Positions 5,151 through 11,589 of a stretch of DNA of 11,589 nucleotides are shown piece after piece. The first letter of the stretch is position 1, and the number at the start of each line of letters is the position of its first letter. The notes beneath the pieces were generated by a model. It was not told the DNA's origin, did not search any database, and worked only from the letters and a program-made list of their open reading frames with translations. Origin of the DNA: Candidatus Aenigmatarchaeota archaeon (lineage in GTDB: Archaea; Aenigmatarchaeota; Aenigmatarchaeia; PWEA01). The stretch covers positions 1 to 11,589 of the forward strand of contig PUKU01000031.1 of the NCBI GenBank assembly GCA_003550625.1, read 5' to 3'. The position numbers and the translations under genes are program-made.

Positions 5151-5248
5151 GCCGCGATGGTGTAGTGGCTTAACTCTCTGAAAGAGGGGGCCAAGCATAG
5201 AGCCCTGTCGAGGCTCTGACCCGGGTTCAAATCCCGGTCGCGGCGCCA
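5151..5248 (+). tRNA. tRNA-Asp(GUC) with D-loop intron, CCA encoded
   Basis: Acceptor GCCGCGA (5151-5157) pairs with UCGCGGC (5238-5244); discriminator G is 5245; CCA 5246-5248 is genome-encoded, unlike the other two tRNAs here. The anticodon arm GAGCC-CUGUCGA-GGCUC (5200-5216) gives anticodon GUC at 5207-5209. T arm CCGGG/CCCGG encloses UUCAAAU (5226-5232). D stem: G10-U11-G12-U13 (5160-5163) with G22-C23-A24-U25 (5195-5198), including a U-G pair. The D-loop contains 22 extra bases that form a textbook BHB. Removing them leaves a normal 73-base tRNA plus CCA. The identity rests on the GUC loop, G73 and the overall resemblance to archaeal tRNA-Asp. Confidence 0.95.
5173..5194 (+). other. 22-nt D-loop intron of tRNA-Asp (position 21/22)
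   Basis: All parts of a strict BHB motif are visible. The central helix is GGCU (5167-5170) with GGCC (5189-5192), including one U-G pair. The 5' bulge is UA^A (5171-5173) and the 3' bulge AA^G (5193-5195). The intron-side helix is CUCUC (5174-5178) with GAGGG (5184-5188) around loop UGAAA. Cleavage after the second base of each bulge joins A21 to G22 and restores the D-loop and a four-bp D stem. The location is outside the usual 37/38 site. Confidence 0.88.
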
Positions 5249-5266
5249 TTTTAACAATACCAAAGG

Positions 5267-5464
5267 ATGAATGTGACGAACTGTAAAAGGATCGATGAAA
5301 ACACCAGGAACTGTACCTGCACATACCCTGGCTGTCCCAGGAAAGGAATATGCTGCAAGTGTATAAGATACCACAGGGAAAGGAATGAAGTTCCTGGCTG
5401 TTTATTCACAGAGAAAGACGAAGCAAGTTATGATAGATCTGTCGAAAACTTCAAGAAGCTGTAA
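5267..5464 (+). CDS. Small cysteine-rich protein, DUF6485-like
   Basis: 65 residues with eight cysteines: C6, C16, C18, C23, C29, C30, C32 and C45. The pattern NCTCTYPGCPRKGICCKCIRYH, then PGC and SYDRSVENF, matches my recollection of the DUF6485 family of small cytosolic proteins of unknown function in bacteria and archaea. The cysteine spacing suggests zinc or another metal, but no function is established. There is no signal peptide or membrane segment. It starts 19 bases after tRNA-Asp and ends 9 bases before tRNA-Lys, so it probably shares their transcript. Start choice is open: ATG 5267 touches the AAAGG box, whereas GTG 5273, six bases downstream of that box and in frame, is better spaced and would begin (M)TNCKR, as family members do. 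Confidence 0.82.
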   Translation: MNVTNCKRIDENTRNCTCTYPGCPRKGICCKCIRYHRERNEVPGCLFTEKDEASYDRSVENFKKL

Positions 5465-5473
5465 TATAAAGTC

Positions 5474-5597
5474 GGGCCCGTAGCTCAGTCTGGCAGAGCA
5501 CTGGGCTTTTAACCATGTTAAAAGCTCCGACCGGATCAAATAGTCTGGAATGAGGAAAGAAACCCAGGAGTCGCGGGTTCAAATCCCGTCGGGCCCA
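5474..5597 (+). tRNA. tRNA-Lys(UUU) with anticodon-loop intron
   Basis: Acceptor GGGCCCG (5474-5480) pairs with CGGGCCC (5590-5596); discriminator A is 5597; no CCA is encoded. D stem GCUC (5483-5486) pairs with GAGC (5496-5499). The anticodon stem CUGGG (5501-5505) pairs with CCCAG (5563-5567). Loop C32-U33-UUU-A37 (5506-5511) is interrupted before A38 (5562). T arm GCGGG/CCCGU encloses UUCAAAU (5578-5584). Removing 50 bases gives a normal 74-base tRNA. The D-loop is uninterrupted, unlike tRNA-Asp and tRNA-Leu. No TATA box is correctly placed directly upstream, so it is likely co-transcribed with the DUF6485-like gene. Confidence 0.95.
5512..5561 (+). other. 50-nt canonical (37/38) intron of tRNA-Lys
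   Basis: Central BHB helix: CUUU (5506-5509) with AAAG (5556-5559). Bulges are UA^A (5510-5512) and AA^A (5560-5562). The intron-side helix starts with CC (5513-5514) on GG (5554-5555). Inside the intron, CCGGA (5531-5535) pairs with UCUGG (5544-5548) as a local hairpin. The 5' part, GUUAAAAGC (5517-5525), is an exact antisense of the anticodon-loop region GCUUUUAAC (5505-5513), so a competing hairpin is possible. Confidence 0.88.
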
Positions 5598-5748
5598 TAA
5601 AACACCGAAAGTCGACCTGACACATCGACAATAGTCTAATAAAAACGACCAAAACCTTTATAAACGTTAACCAACAAAGGAAATTACCAGTTCATGAGAC
5701 TTTCTTTAAAGTGTGAAGCACGGCGTTTTATATGAAAGTGGGGAGACT
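5598..5748 (+). promoter_or_regulatory. rpoH operon promoter region (TATA box 5657-5664)
   Basis: A 151-base intergenic stretch between tRNA-Lys and rpoH. TTTATAAA at 5657-5664 is a strong TATA box preceded by CCAAAACC; transcription would start near 5686, giving a leader of about 60 bases. A second candidate, TTTAAAG (5705-5711), would give a start near 5734 and a 15-base leader. GGGGAG (5740-5745) is the rpoH ribosome-binding site. A five-bp inverted repeat GTCGA/TCGAC (5611-5615, 5625-5629) lies after the tRNA but has no T-run. It presumably drives the whole rpoH-B''-B'-A' operon. Confidence 0.6.
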
Positions 5749-5994
5749 ATGGCAAAAGGATACAATGTAACGGATCATGTCAGGGTACCGAAACATGAGG
5801 TTCTTTCCTCGGAAGAAAAGGAAAAGCTTCTCGATGAGCTTGAAATAAGTGAAAAACAGCTTCCAAAGATTTTCGAAAATGACCCTGTAGTAGAAGAGAT
5901 AGAGGCTGGTCTTGGTGATGTTCTCAAGATCACAAGAAAAAGCCCGACTGCAGGCAAAGCAGTTTACTATAGGCTCGTTGTAAAGAAAGGTTAG
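5749..5994 (+). CDS. rpoH: DNA-directed RNA polymerase subunit H (C-terminal Rpb5-like)
   Basis: 81-residue archaeal homologue of the C-terminal domain of Rpb5, located at the RNA polymerase jaw near downstream DNA. Family motifs: HVRVPKHEVLSSEEKEKLLDEL (about 8-29), QLPKIFENDPVV, and SPTAGKAVYYRLVV at the C-terminus. The start is ATG 5749, behind GGGGAG. An in-frame GTG at 5713 would add 12 residues unrelated to the family and is rejected. It is the first gene of the operon rpoH-rpoB''-rpoB'-rpoA', with rpoB'' beginning 11 bases after its stop. The gene order is the standard archaeal one. Confidence 0.96.
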   Translation: MAKGYNVTDHVRVPKHEVLSSEEKEKLLDELEISEKQLPKIFENDPVVEEIEAGLGDVLKITRKSPTAGKAVYYRLVVKKG

Positions 5995-6005
5995 AGTGTG
6001 TTAAA

Positions 6006-7496
6006 ATGATAAAAAGTGAATTTAAAACTATACTGAAGGCTTTCAAATCGGAAAAAGGGTTTGCAAAGTACCAGATTGAGGCATATAACAGGTTTGTAAA
6101 TAAAAGAATACAGGCCATAATAGATGAGATCGAAACCATAGAACCCGAGTCTGAGAGACTTGGGGACTTTGTGATAGAGCTGGGTGAGGTAAGAGTTGGT
6201 AAGCCATCCGTAAAGGAAGCAGATGGAAGCCTAAGGGAGGTACTACCCAAGGAAGCCAGACTCAGAGATATAACGTACTCCGCGCCTATATTTCTTCAGA
6301 TGATTACAAAGGCAGACGGTGAGGTACATGAACAAAAGGAGGTAAAGATAGGGGAGCTGCCTATAATGGTTCGGTCCAACCTGTGTCCGCTTTCAGACAT
6401 GGACAAGGAGGAACTGATAGAGGCCGGAGAAGATCCAGACGATCTTGGTGGATACTTCATAATAAATGGAACAGAAAGGGTGCTCATGCTTCTGGAAGAG
6501 GTAGCACCGAACAGGGTAATAGTAGAGAAAAAAGGTAAAAAGAAGATAGATTATGCGGCCAGGATAAACTCCGAAAGAAGAGGCTGGGGACAGAGACACA
6601 CTATAAACAAGAGGAGGGATGGTCTGATAACTATATCCTTTGCAAATGTCAGAAAGACCCCACTGGTAGTGGTCATGAGGGCACTTGGACTTGAAACTGA
6701 CAAGGAAATTGTTGAATCCATAACAGGCGAGGAGGAATACCAGGAGGAAATATATGCAAACCTTTACGAGACCGATGTATCAGATACCGAAGAGGCACTC
6801 GACTACATAGGCAAAGGCATGAACGTTTCTGAAAAGGACTACAGAAAGGAGAGGGCAGGGGAGGTAATCGACAAATACCTTCTTCCACACATAAGCCAGA
6901 ATGAGGAGGACAGGTTAAACAAGGCCAAGTACCTGGGAAGGTGTGCAAAAAAGATTCTTTATGTGGCCAATGGAGATCTAGAACCAGATGACATAGACCA
7001 CTACAGAAACAAGAGAATAAGAACAAGCTCCGAGCTTCTAGAAATACTGCTAAGAAGTAAGCTACTTGGACGGGTCGGACTGATATCAAGAATAAAGTAT
7101 AACTATAAGAAGATAGCGAGGAGAGGAAAGGTACCTACCATAAATACAGTAGTAGAGTCTGATATGCTCACAGGACAGATACAGTCAGCCTTTGCAACAG
7201 GCCTATGGGTAGGAGGAAGAAGCGGTGTTTCCCAGAGACTTGAAAGAACCAACTACATAAAAACGCTATCCCACCTAAGAAATGTTACCTCTCCGTTATC
7301 CACACAACAGGAACATTTCGATGCCAGACAGTTACACGCAACCCACTGGGGGAGACTTGGCGCAACACAGACACCGGAAGGACCTACAATTGGTCTCAGG
7401 AAGTATCTGGCAGTTATGGCATCCATATCGACAGGCATAGAGGATGAAAAAGCCGAAAAGGCCATCGAGGACCTGAAGGCAAAGATCAAAAGGTAG
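6006..7496 (+). CDS. rpoB2: DNA-directed RNA polymerase subunit B'' (N-terminal half of split Rpb2)
   Basis: 496 residues forming the protrusion, lobe and fork regions of the second-largest polymerase subunit. Recognisable parts: the N-terminal AKYQIEAYNRFVNKRIQ, LPIMVRSNLCPL (about 119-130), the GYFIINGTERVLM box (149-161), NRVIVEKK (169-176), the RRGWGQRHTINKRRDG segment, the SGVSQRLERTNYIKTLSHLR region, and THWGRLGATQTPEGPTIGL near the C-terminus. The TPEG motif is at 456-459. The split from B' lies just after it, where the gene is divided in many euryarchaea. The usual LCP-x-ETPEG and GLVKN versions are changed to LGATQTPEG and GLRKY. B' follows after five bases. No strong Shine-Dalgarno is seen. 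Confidence 0.96.
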   Translation: MIKSEFKTILKAFKSEKGFAKYQIEAYNRFVNKRIQAIIDEIETIEPESERLGDFVIELGEVRVGKPSVKEADGSLREVLPKEARLRDITYSAPIFLQMITKADGEVHEQKEVKIGELPIMVRSNLCPLSDMDKEELIEAGEDPDDLGGYFIINGTERVLMLLEEVAPNRVIVEKKGKKKIDYAARINSERRGWGQRHTINKRRDGLITISFANVRKTPLVVVMRALGLETDKEIVESITGEEEYQEEIYANLYETDVSDTEEALDYIGKGMNVSEKDYRKERAGEVIDKYLLPHISQNEEDRLNKAKYLGRCAKKILYVANGDLEPDDIDHYRNKRIRTSSELLEILLRSKLLGRVGLISRIKYNYKKIARRGKVPTINTVVESDMLTGQIQSAFATGLWVGGRSGVSQRLERTNYIKTLSHLRNVTSPLSTQQEHFDARQLHATHWGRLGATQTPEGPTIGLRKYLAVMASISTGIEDEKAEKAIEDLKAKIKR

Positions 7497-7501
7497 ATAT
7501 T

Positions 7502-9298
7502 ATGACTGATGTTTTTTTGAACGGAAAGTTTATAGGAACCACGGATGAGCCGCTTGAAATGGTAGAAGAGATAAAGGAGAAAAGGAGAAACAGCACAATA
7601 CCAAGCGAGTTCAATGTAAGGCATAACAAAGACGAAGATAATATACGCATAAACACAGATTCGGGTAGAGTAAGAAGACCCCTTGTAAGGGTGGAAGACG
7701 GAGAACCTTTGTTGAAGGAGGAACACCTAAAAAAACTCGACGAAGGAGATCTGACATGGAGTGAACTGATAGAGGAAGGTATTATAGAGTGGATAGACGC
7801 TGCAGAGGAAGAAGATCTCATAGTTGCACCAACCGAGGAAGAGCTGACAGACAAGCACACTCACATGGAGATACACCCTGCAAACATACTGGGAATAAAT
7901 GCATCACTCGTGCCCTTCCCAGAATACAACAGGGGTGACAGGATAAGCTACGGTGCAAAGATGATAGGTCAGACTCTTGGATTCTACAGCACAAACTATC
8001 CACTGAGAGCCGATACAAAAAGTAATCTACTCACATATCCACAGACACCACTCGTAACAACCCAAACCGAGGAAGCGGTAGAGTTGGATAAACACCCAGC
8101 AGGACAAAACGTTGTCATTGCAATGATATCCTACAAGGGATTCAATATAGAGGATGCACTGATAATGAACCGAAGAAGCGTTGAAAGAGGCCTGGGTAGA
8201 AGCTACTTCTTCAGAACGTACAGTGCTGAAAGACAGAGATACTCTGGAGGACAGGAAGATGAAATAGTAATACCGGATAAGGATGTAAGAGGATACAGAT
8301 CGGAAGAAGCCTACTCCCATCTGGCAGAGGATGGTATAGTACCACCCGAGGTCGAGGTCGAAAGCCGTGATGTTCTGGTAGGAAAGACATCTCCGCTGAG
8401 ATTTATGGGAACAGGTGACTTCGTAACGGGAATACAGAACAAAAGAGAAACCTCTGTTACTGTGAGACATGGTGAAGAGGGGGTTGCAGACAAGGTCCTA
8501 CTTTCGGAAACCGAAGACGGTAACAAACTTGTGAAGGTTACTCTCAGGGAACTTAGAATACCGGAACTGGGTGACAAGTTTGCAACACGGCATGGACAGA
8601 AGGGTGTGGTAGGACTACTCGAAGAAGAAGAAAATATGCCATTCACAAGAGACGGTGTAACTCCCGATATAATATTAAATCCACATGGTATACCATCAAG
8701 ACAAACCGTTGGACAGCTACTGGAAATACTTGCAGGTAAGACAGGATCCCTTGGAGGAGAGAAGATGGACGGAACCGCATTCTCCGGAGATAAGGAAGAG
8801 GATCTGAGAGAAAAATTAAGGGATCTTGGTTTCAGGTCTGACGGAAAAGAGGTACTATACAACGGCGAAACCGGTGAAATGATGGAAACAGAAATATTCC
8901 AGGGCATAGTATACTATGAAAAACTGGAGCATCTTGTGTCCAGTAAGCTACATGCAAGATCCCGTGGGCCTGTAACTCTACTAACCAAACAACCCACAGA
9001 AGGAAGGGCCAAGGAAGGTGGTCTAAGATTGGGAGAGATGGAAAAGGACTGCTTCATAGGACATGGTGCAGCCATGACCCTCAAAGAAAGGTTCTCATCC
9101 GACAAGGTAACACTGCCCGTGTGTGATAAATGTGGAATTATAGCAGTGGAGGATGAAAATAGAGGTGAGGTCGTATGTCCCATGTGCAAGGGAAGTGAAA
9201 TCAAAGACGTTTCAATGGGGTATGCATTCAAGCTCTTACTGGACGAACTAAAATCAATGGTAATATATCCAAAACTCGAGACGGAGGACGAAGTATAA
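7502..9298 (+). CDS. rpoB1: DNA-directed RNA polymerase subunit B' (C-terminal half of split Rpb2)
   Basis: 598 residues forming the wall, hybrid-binding and anchor regions of Rpb2. Conserved features: SLVPFPEYNRGDRISYGAKM, the KGFNIEDALIMNRRSVERGLGRSYFF block (about 215-240), and GDKFATRHGQKG at 357-368. K359 and K367 there correspond to the two catalytic-centre lysines of Rpb2 (yeast K979/K987). Next come SRQTVGQLLE, then GRAKEGGLRLGEMEKDCFIGHGAA, and a C-terminal zinc ribbon C541-x2-C544...C559-x2-C562. Length is normal for an archaeal B'. AAAGGTAGAT before the ATG is a plausible ribosome-binding site. Its TAA overlaps the rpoA' ATG by one base (TAATG), implying coupled translation of the two large subunits. 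Confidence 0.97.
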   Translation: MTDVFLNGKFIGTTDEPLEMVEEIKEKRRNSTIPSEFNVRHNKDEDNIRINTDSGRVRRPLVRVEDGEPLLKEEHLKKLDEGDLTWSELIEEGIIEWIDAAEEEDLIVAPTEEELTDKHTHMEIHPANILGINASLVPFPEYNRGDRISYGAKMIGQTLGFYSTNYPLRADTKSNLLTYPQTPLVTTQTEEAVELDKHPAGQNVVIAMISYKGFNIEDALIMNRRSVERGLGRSYFFRTYSAERQRYSGGQEDEIVIPDKDVRGYRSEEAYSHLAEDGIVPPEVEVESRDVLVGKTSPLRFMGTGDFVTGIQNKRETSVTVRHGEEGVADKVLLSETEDGNKLVKVTLRELRIPELGDKFATRHGQKGVVGLLEEEENMPFTRDGVTPDIILNPHGIPSRQTVGQLLEILAGKTGSLGGEKMDGTAFSGDKEEDLREKLRDLGFRSDGKEVLYNGETGEMMETEIFQGIVYYEKLEHLVSSKLHARSRGPVTLLTKQPTEGRAKEGGLRLGEMEKDCFIGHGAAMTLKERFSSDKVTLPVCDKCGIIAVEDENRGEVVCPMCKGSEIKDVSMGYAFKLLLDELKSMVIYPKLETEDEV

Positions 9299-11589
9299 TG
9301 CCATCTAGAATAAGGAAGATAAAGTTCGGGATACTTTCCCCGAAGCAGATAAAGGAGCTCGCTGTTGCAGAGATAACCGAACCAGAACTATACGACAAAA
9401 GTGGTTATCCAGCAGAGAGTGGTGTAATGGACCCAAGAATGGGGGTCATAGACCCCGGTATGAAATGTAGGACCTGTGGTGGAAGTATAGGAAGATGCTC
9501 GGGCCACTTCGGATATATAGATCTATCAAGACCAGTGATCCATGTAAGATATGTAAAAACTGTATACAAGCTTCTAAGGGCAACATGCCAAGAGTGCCAT
9601 GAACCACTCGGAGAGGATGATGAAATACAGAGTATGGAAGATCCTCTGAGGGAGCTTTATCTCAAGAAGAGGAAGAAGTGTCCACACTGTGAGGCAGAAC
9701 AGGACAAAGTAAAAAGACAAAGACCCCATAATTTCACACTTGGCGGAAGACAGCTAAATCCAATGGAAATAAGAGAATGGTTTGAAGACATAAGTGAAGA
9801 AACCACGGAAAAGTTCGGGATAGGCGGCGGAAGACCAGAATGGCTTATACTTACTTTACTGCCTGTACCCCCGGTTACCATGAGACCCTCCATAACTCTA
9901 GAGTCAAGCCAGAGGTCTGAGGATGATTTAACACACAAACTAGTAGACCTAATAAGGATAAATAAAAGGTTAGCGGATAATATCGAGATAGGAGCTCCAG
10001 ATTTCATAATCGACGACCTATGGGAGCTTCTACAGTACCATGTATCAACGTTCTTTGATAACAACCTTTCAAGTGTACCACAAGCCAGACACAGAAGCGG
10101 AAGGGCTCTTAAAACACTTGCCCAGAGGCTCAAAGGAAAGGAAGGGAGATTCCGTGGAAATCTCGCAGGTAAGCGTGTTGATTTCTCCGCAAGGACGGTG
10201 ATATCACCGGATCCAAACATATCAATAAACGAAGTTGGTGTACCCGAAGAGATAGCAAAGGAGATGACGATACCTGAAAAGGTAAGGGACGACAATCTGA
10301 AAAGAATCAAGAGCCTTGTTAAAAGAGGTCCCGAAAATCACCCGGGTGCAAACTATCTTGTAAGGCCCAACGGAGGAAAGAAAAAGATAACCGATGACAA
10401 CTGCAAGCAGATAGCAGAGGAGCTTGAAACGGGCTTTATAGTAGAAAGACATCTTACAAACGGTGACATTGCACTGTTCAACAGACAACCTTCGCTTCAC
10501 CGAATGAGCCTAATGGCACACAGGATTAGGGTAATGCCTTGGAAGACATTCCGTCTAAATCTCTGTGTATGTGATCCATACAATGCAGACTTCGACGGCG
10601 ACGAAATGAATCTCCATATACCACAGACTTCAGAGGCCAGAGCAGAAGCAGAGGAGCTGATGCTTGTACAGGAAAACATAAGAAGTCCCAGATTTGGTGG
10701 TCCGATCATAGGATGCACACAGGACCACATCTCAGGACTATACCTTCTAACAGGAGACGAGGTAGAGTTCAAACGGAAGGAGGCACAGGAACTACTAACC
10801 CAGGCAGGAGTTGAAGATGTATCTGTGGACTCCGAAACAGTATCCGGCAAGGAACTATTCTCGTTCTTACTGCCTGATATAACGGCTGTATTTAAGTCAG
10901 AAACCGGCGAAAAGGTAATAATAGAAAAGGGTGAACTCAAAAAGGGAAGGATAGACGAGGTCGCAGTGGGATCATTTGCAGGTAAGGTCACAGAAAAAAT
11001 CGAAAGGCTGCACGGAAGCGAAAGGGCAAAGGACTTCCTGGACAATGCAAGCAGACTGTCATTGGAATATCTAAATAAAAGAGGGTTCACAATAGGCATA
11101 TCCGATGTAGATATATCTGAAGAGTCCAGAGAAAAGATAGAAAAACTCATACAGGATGCAGAAAAGGATGCAAAGAAGCTCATAGAGGACTTCGAGGATG
11201 GTAAGATAACCCAGATACCCGGCCAAAGTAGAGAGGAATCCCTCGAATCACATATAAATAAAAGGCTTGGTGAGGTGCAGAACGAAGCAAACGATATAGT
11301 AGGCGAAGACCTTCCTCAGGAAAGCTCTGCCGTTGTTATGGCAAAATCGGGTGCAAGAGGTGGTATGGTACAGCTTTCACAAATAGGAGGAGTCGTTGGT
11401 CAGCAGACACTGGGAGGAAATAGAATACACAGGGGATACAAAAAGAGGACACTCTCGTTGTTTGAAAGGGGCGAGTTATCACCAGAGGCCCATGGATTTG
11501 TGCGATCGTCTTTCAAGAAAGGACTGTCGCCAGGTGAGTTCTACTTCCTTGTCATGAACGGACGGGAGGGTCTTATGGACACAAGTCTC
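9298..11589 (+). CDS. rpoA1: DNA-directed RNA polymerase subunit A' (Rpb1 N-terminal part), 3'-truncated by window edge
   Basis: 764 residues are visible with no stop before the window ends; archaeal A' is usually about 870-900. It carries the catalytic Mg site NADFDGDEMN at 429-438 (D431, D433, D435). N-terminal zinc site: C57-x2-C60-x6-C67-x2-H70. Second clamp zinc site: C97-x2-C100 with C128-x2-C131. Other landmarks are KRVDFSARTVISPDPNI, FNRQPSLHRMSLMAHRIRV and GARGGMVQLSQIGGVVGQQTLGG, followed by the lead-in to the bridge helix, LSPGEFYFLVMNGREGLMD. GGAGGA (9283-9288) precedes the ATG, which overlaps the rpoB' stop. The remainder of A', then normally A'', lies beyond the window. The bridge-helix lead-in is more divergent than usual. 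Confidence 0.96.
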   Translation, partial: MPSRIRKIKFGILSPKQIKELAVAEITEPELYDKSGYPAESGVMDPRMGVIDPGMKCRTCGGSIGRCSGHFGYIDLSRPVIHVRYVKTVYKLLRATCQECHEPLGEDDEIQSMEDPLRELYLKKRKKCPHCEAEQDKVKRQRPHNFTLGGRQLNPMEIREWFEDISEETTEKFGIGGGRPEWLILTLLPVPPVTMRPSITLESSQRSEDDLTHKLVDLIRINKRLADNIEIGAPDFIIDDLWELLQYHVSTFFDNNLSSVPQARHRSGRALKTLAQRLKGKEGRFRGNLAGKRVDFSARTVISPDPNISINEVGVPEEIAKEMTIPEKVRDDNLKRIKSLVKRGPENHPGANYLVRPNGGKKKITDDNCKQIAEELETGFIVERHLTNGDIALFNRQPSLHRMSLMAHRIRVMPWKTFRLNLCVCDPYNADFDGDEMNLHIPQTSEARAEAEELMLVQENIRSPRFGGPIIGCTQDHISGLYLLTGDEVEFKRKEAQELLTQAGVEDVSVDSETVSGKELFSFLLPDITAVFKSETGEKVIIEKGELKKGRIDEVAVGSFAGKVTEKIERLHGSERAKDFLDNASRLSLEYLNKRGFTIGISDVDISEESREKIEKLIQDAEKDAKKLIEDFEDGKITQIPGQSREESLESHINKRLGEVQNEANDIVGEDLPQESSAVVMAKSGARGGMVQLSQIGGVVGQQTLGGNRIHRGYKKRTLSLFERGELSPEAHGFVRSSFKKGLSPGEFYFLVMNGREGLMDTSL

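Noticed and set aside
5611..5629. GTCGA...TCGAC inverted repeat after tRNA-Lys as a hairpin terminator
   Set aside because: Only five pairs with a nine-base loop and no T-run behind it; archaeal termination does not need a hairpin, so it is not listed as a terminator.
5713..5748. GTG at 5713 as an N-terminal extension of rpoH
   Set aside because: The 12 added residues do not resemble the RpoH family, whereas ATG 5749 has a purine-rich GGGGAG just ahead and gives the normal length.
9657..10310. Long minus-strand open frames opposite rpoA' (also 10497-11183 and 8311-8907)
   Set aside because: They are antisense shadows of highly conserved polymerase genes, with low-complexity Ser/Leu-rich translations and no recognisable domain.
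1..11589. CRISPR array, insertion sequence, phage or defence genes
   Set aside because: No spaced direct repeats, transposase or nuclease motifs were seen; all sizeable frames are assigned to core genes or the one membrane protein.

Overview
The window is archaeal chromosome. It carries archaeal-type ribosomal proteins (uS13, uS4, uS11, eL18, uL13, uS9), five kinds of RNA polymerase subunit in archaeal order (D, N, H, split B''/B', A'), TATA-type promoters and tRNAs with bulge-helix-bulge (BHB) introns. Arg is mostly AGA/AGG and Ile is often ATA, and the DNA looks moderately AT-rich by eye. The split RpoB is found in many euryarchaeal and some DPANN lineages. The proteins are compact and somewhat acidic, and tRNA introns sit at a non-standard site. 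A DPANN-like or euryarchaeal-related lineage seems likeliest, but I cannot place it from this sequence alone.

Bases 1-3471 are one tightly packed operon segment: uS13 (5' end cut off by the window), uS4, uS11, rpoD, tRNA-Leu(UAA), eL18, uL13, uS9 and rpoN. Gaps are a few bases or overlaps. The tRNA lies inside the mRNA, and its first base is the last base of the rpoD stop codon. This matches the known archaeal S13/S9 cluster, in which a tRNA-Leu is embedded in haloarchaea. The rpoK and enolase genes that often follow rpoN are not here. Bases 3482-4915 instead hold a TATA box and a gene for an exported, single-pass membrane protein built of Ig-like beta domains.

Bases 4937-5597 are a stable-RNA cluster: a solitary 5S rRNA with its own TATA box, tRNA-Asp(GUC), a 65-residue Cys-rich DUF6485-type protein, and tRNA-Lys(UUU). 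Bases 5598-5748 hold the promoter region of the RNA polymerase operon, which continues as rpoH, rpoB'', rpoB' and rpoA' (cut by the window end after 764 codons).

Almost everything coding here is core transcription and translation machinery. The unusual biology is in the tRNAs. All three are interrupted. tRNA-Leu has two predicted introns, and tRNA-Leu and tRNA-Asp share an intron position in the D-loop (21/22) with a four-base-pair central helix built on the conserved G18-G19. The anticodon introns of tRNA-Leu and tRNA-Lys each carry a near-perfect antisense copy of the anticodon arm. This can form an 11-12 bp hairpin that excludes the splice-competent fold. RNase P maturation of tRNA-Leu would also remove the last base of the rpoD stop codon. 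No CRISPR array, insertion sequence or phage gene was seen.
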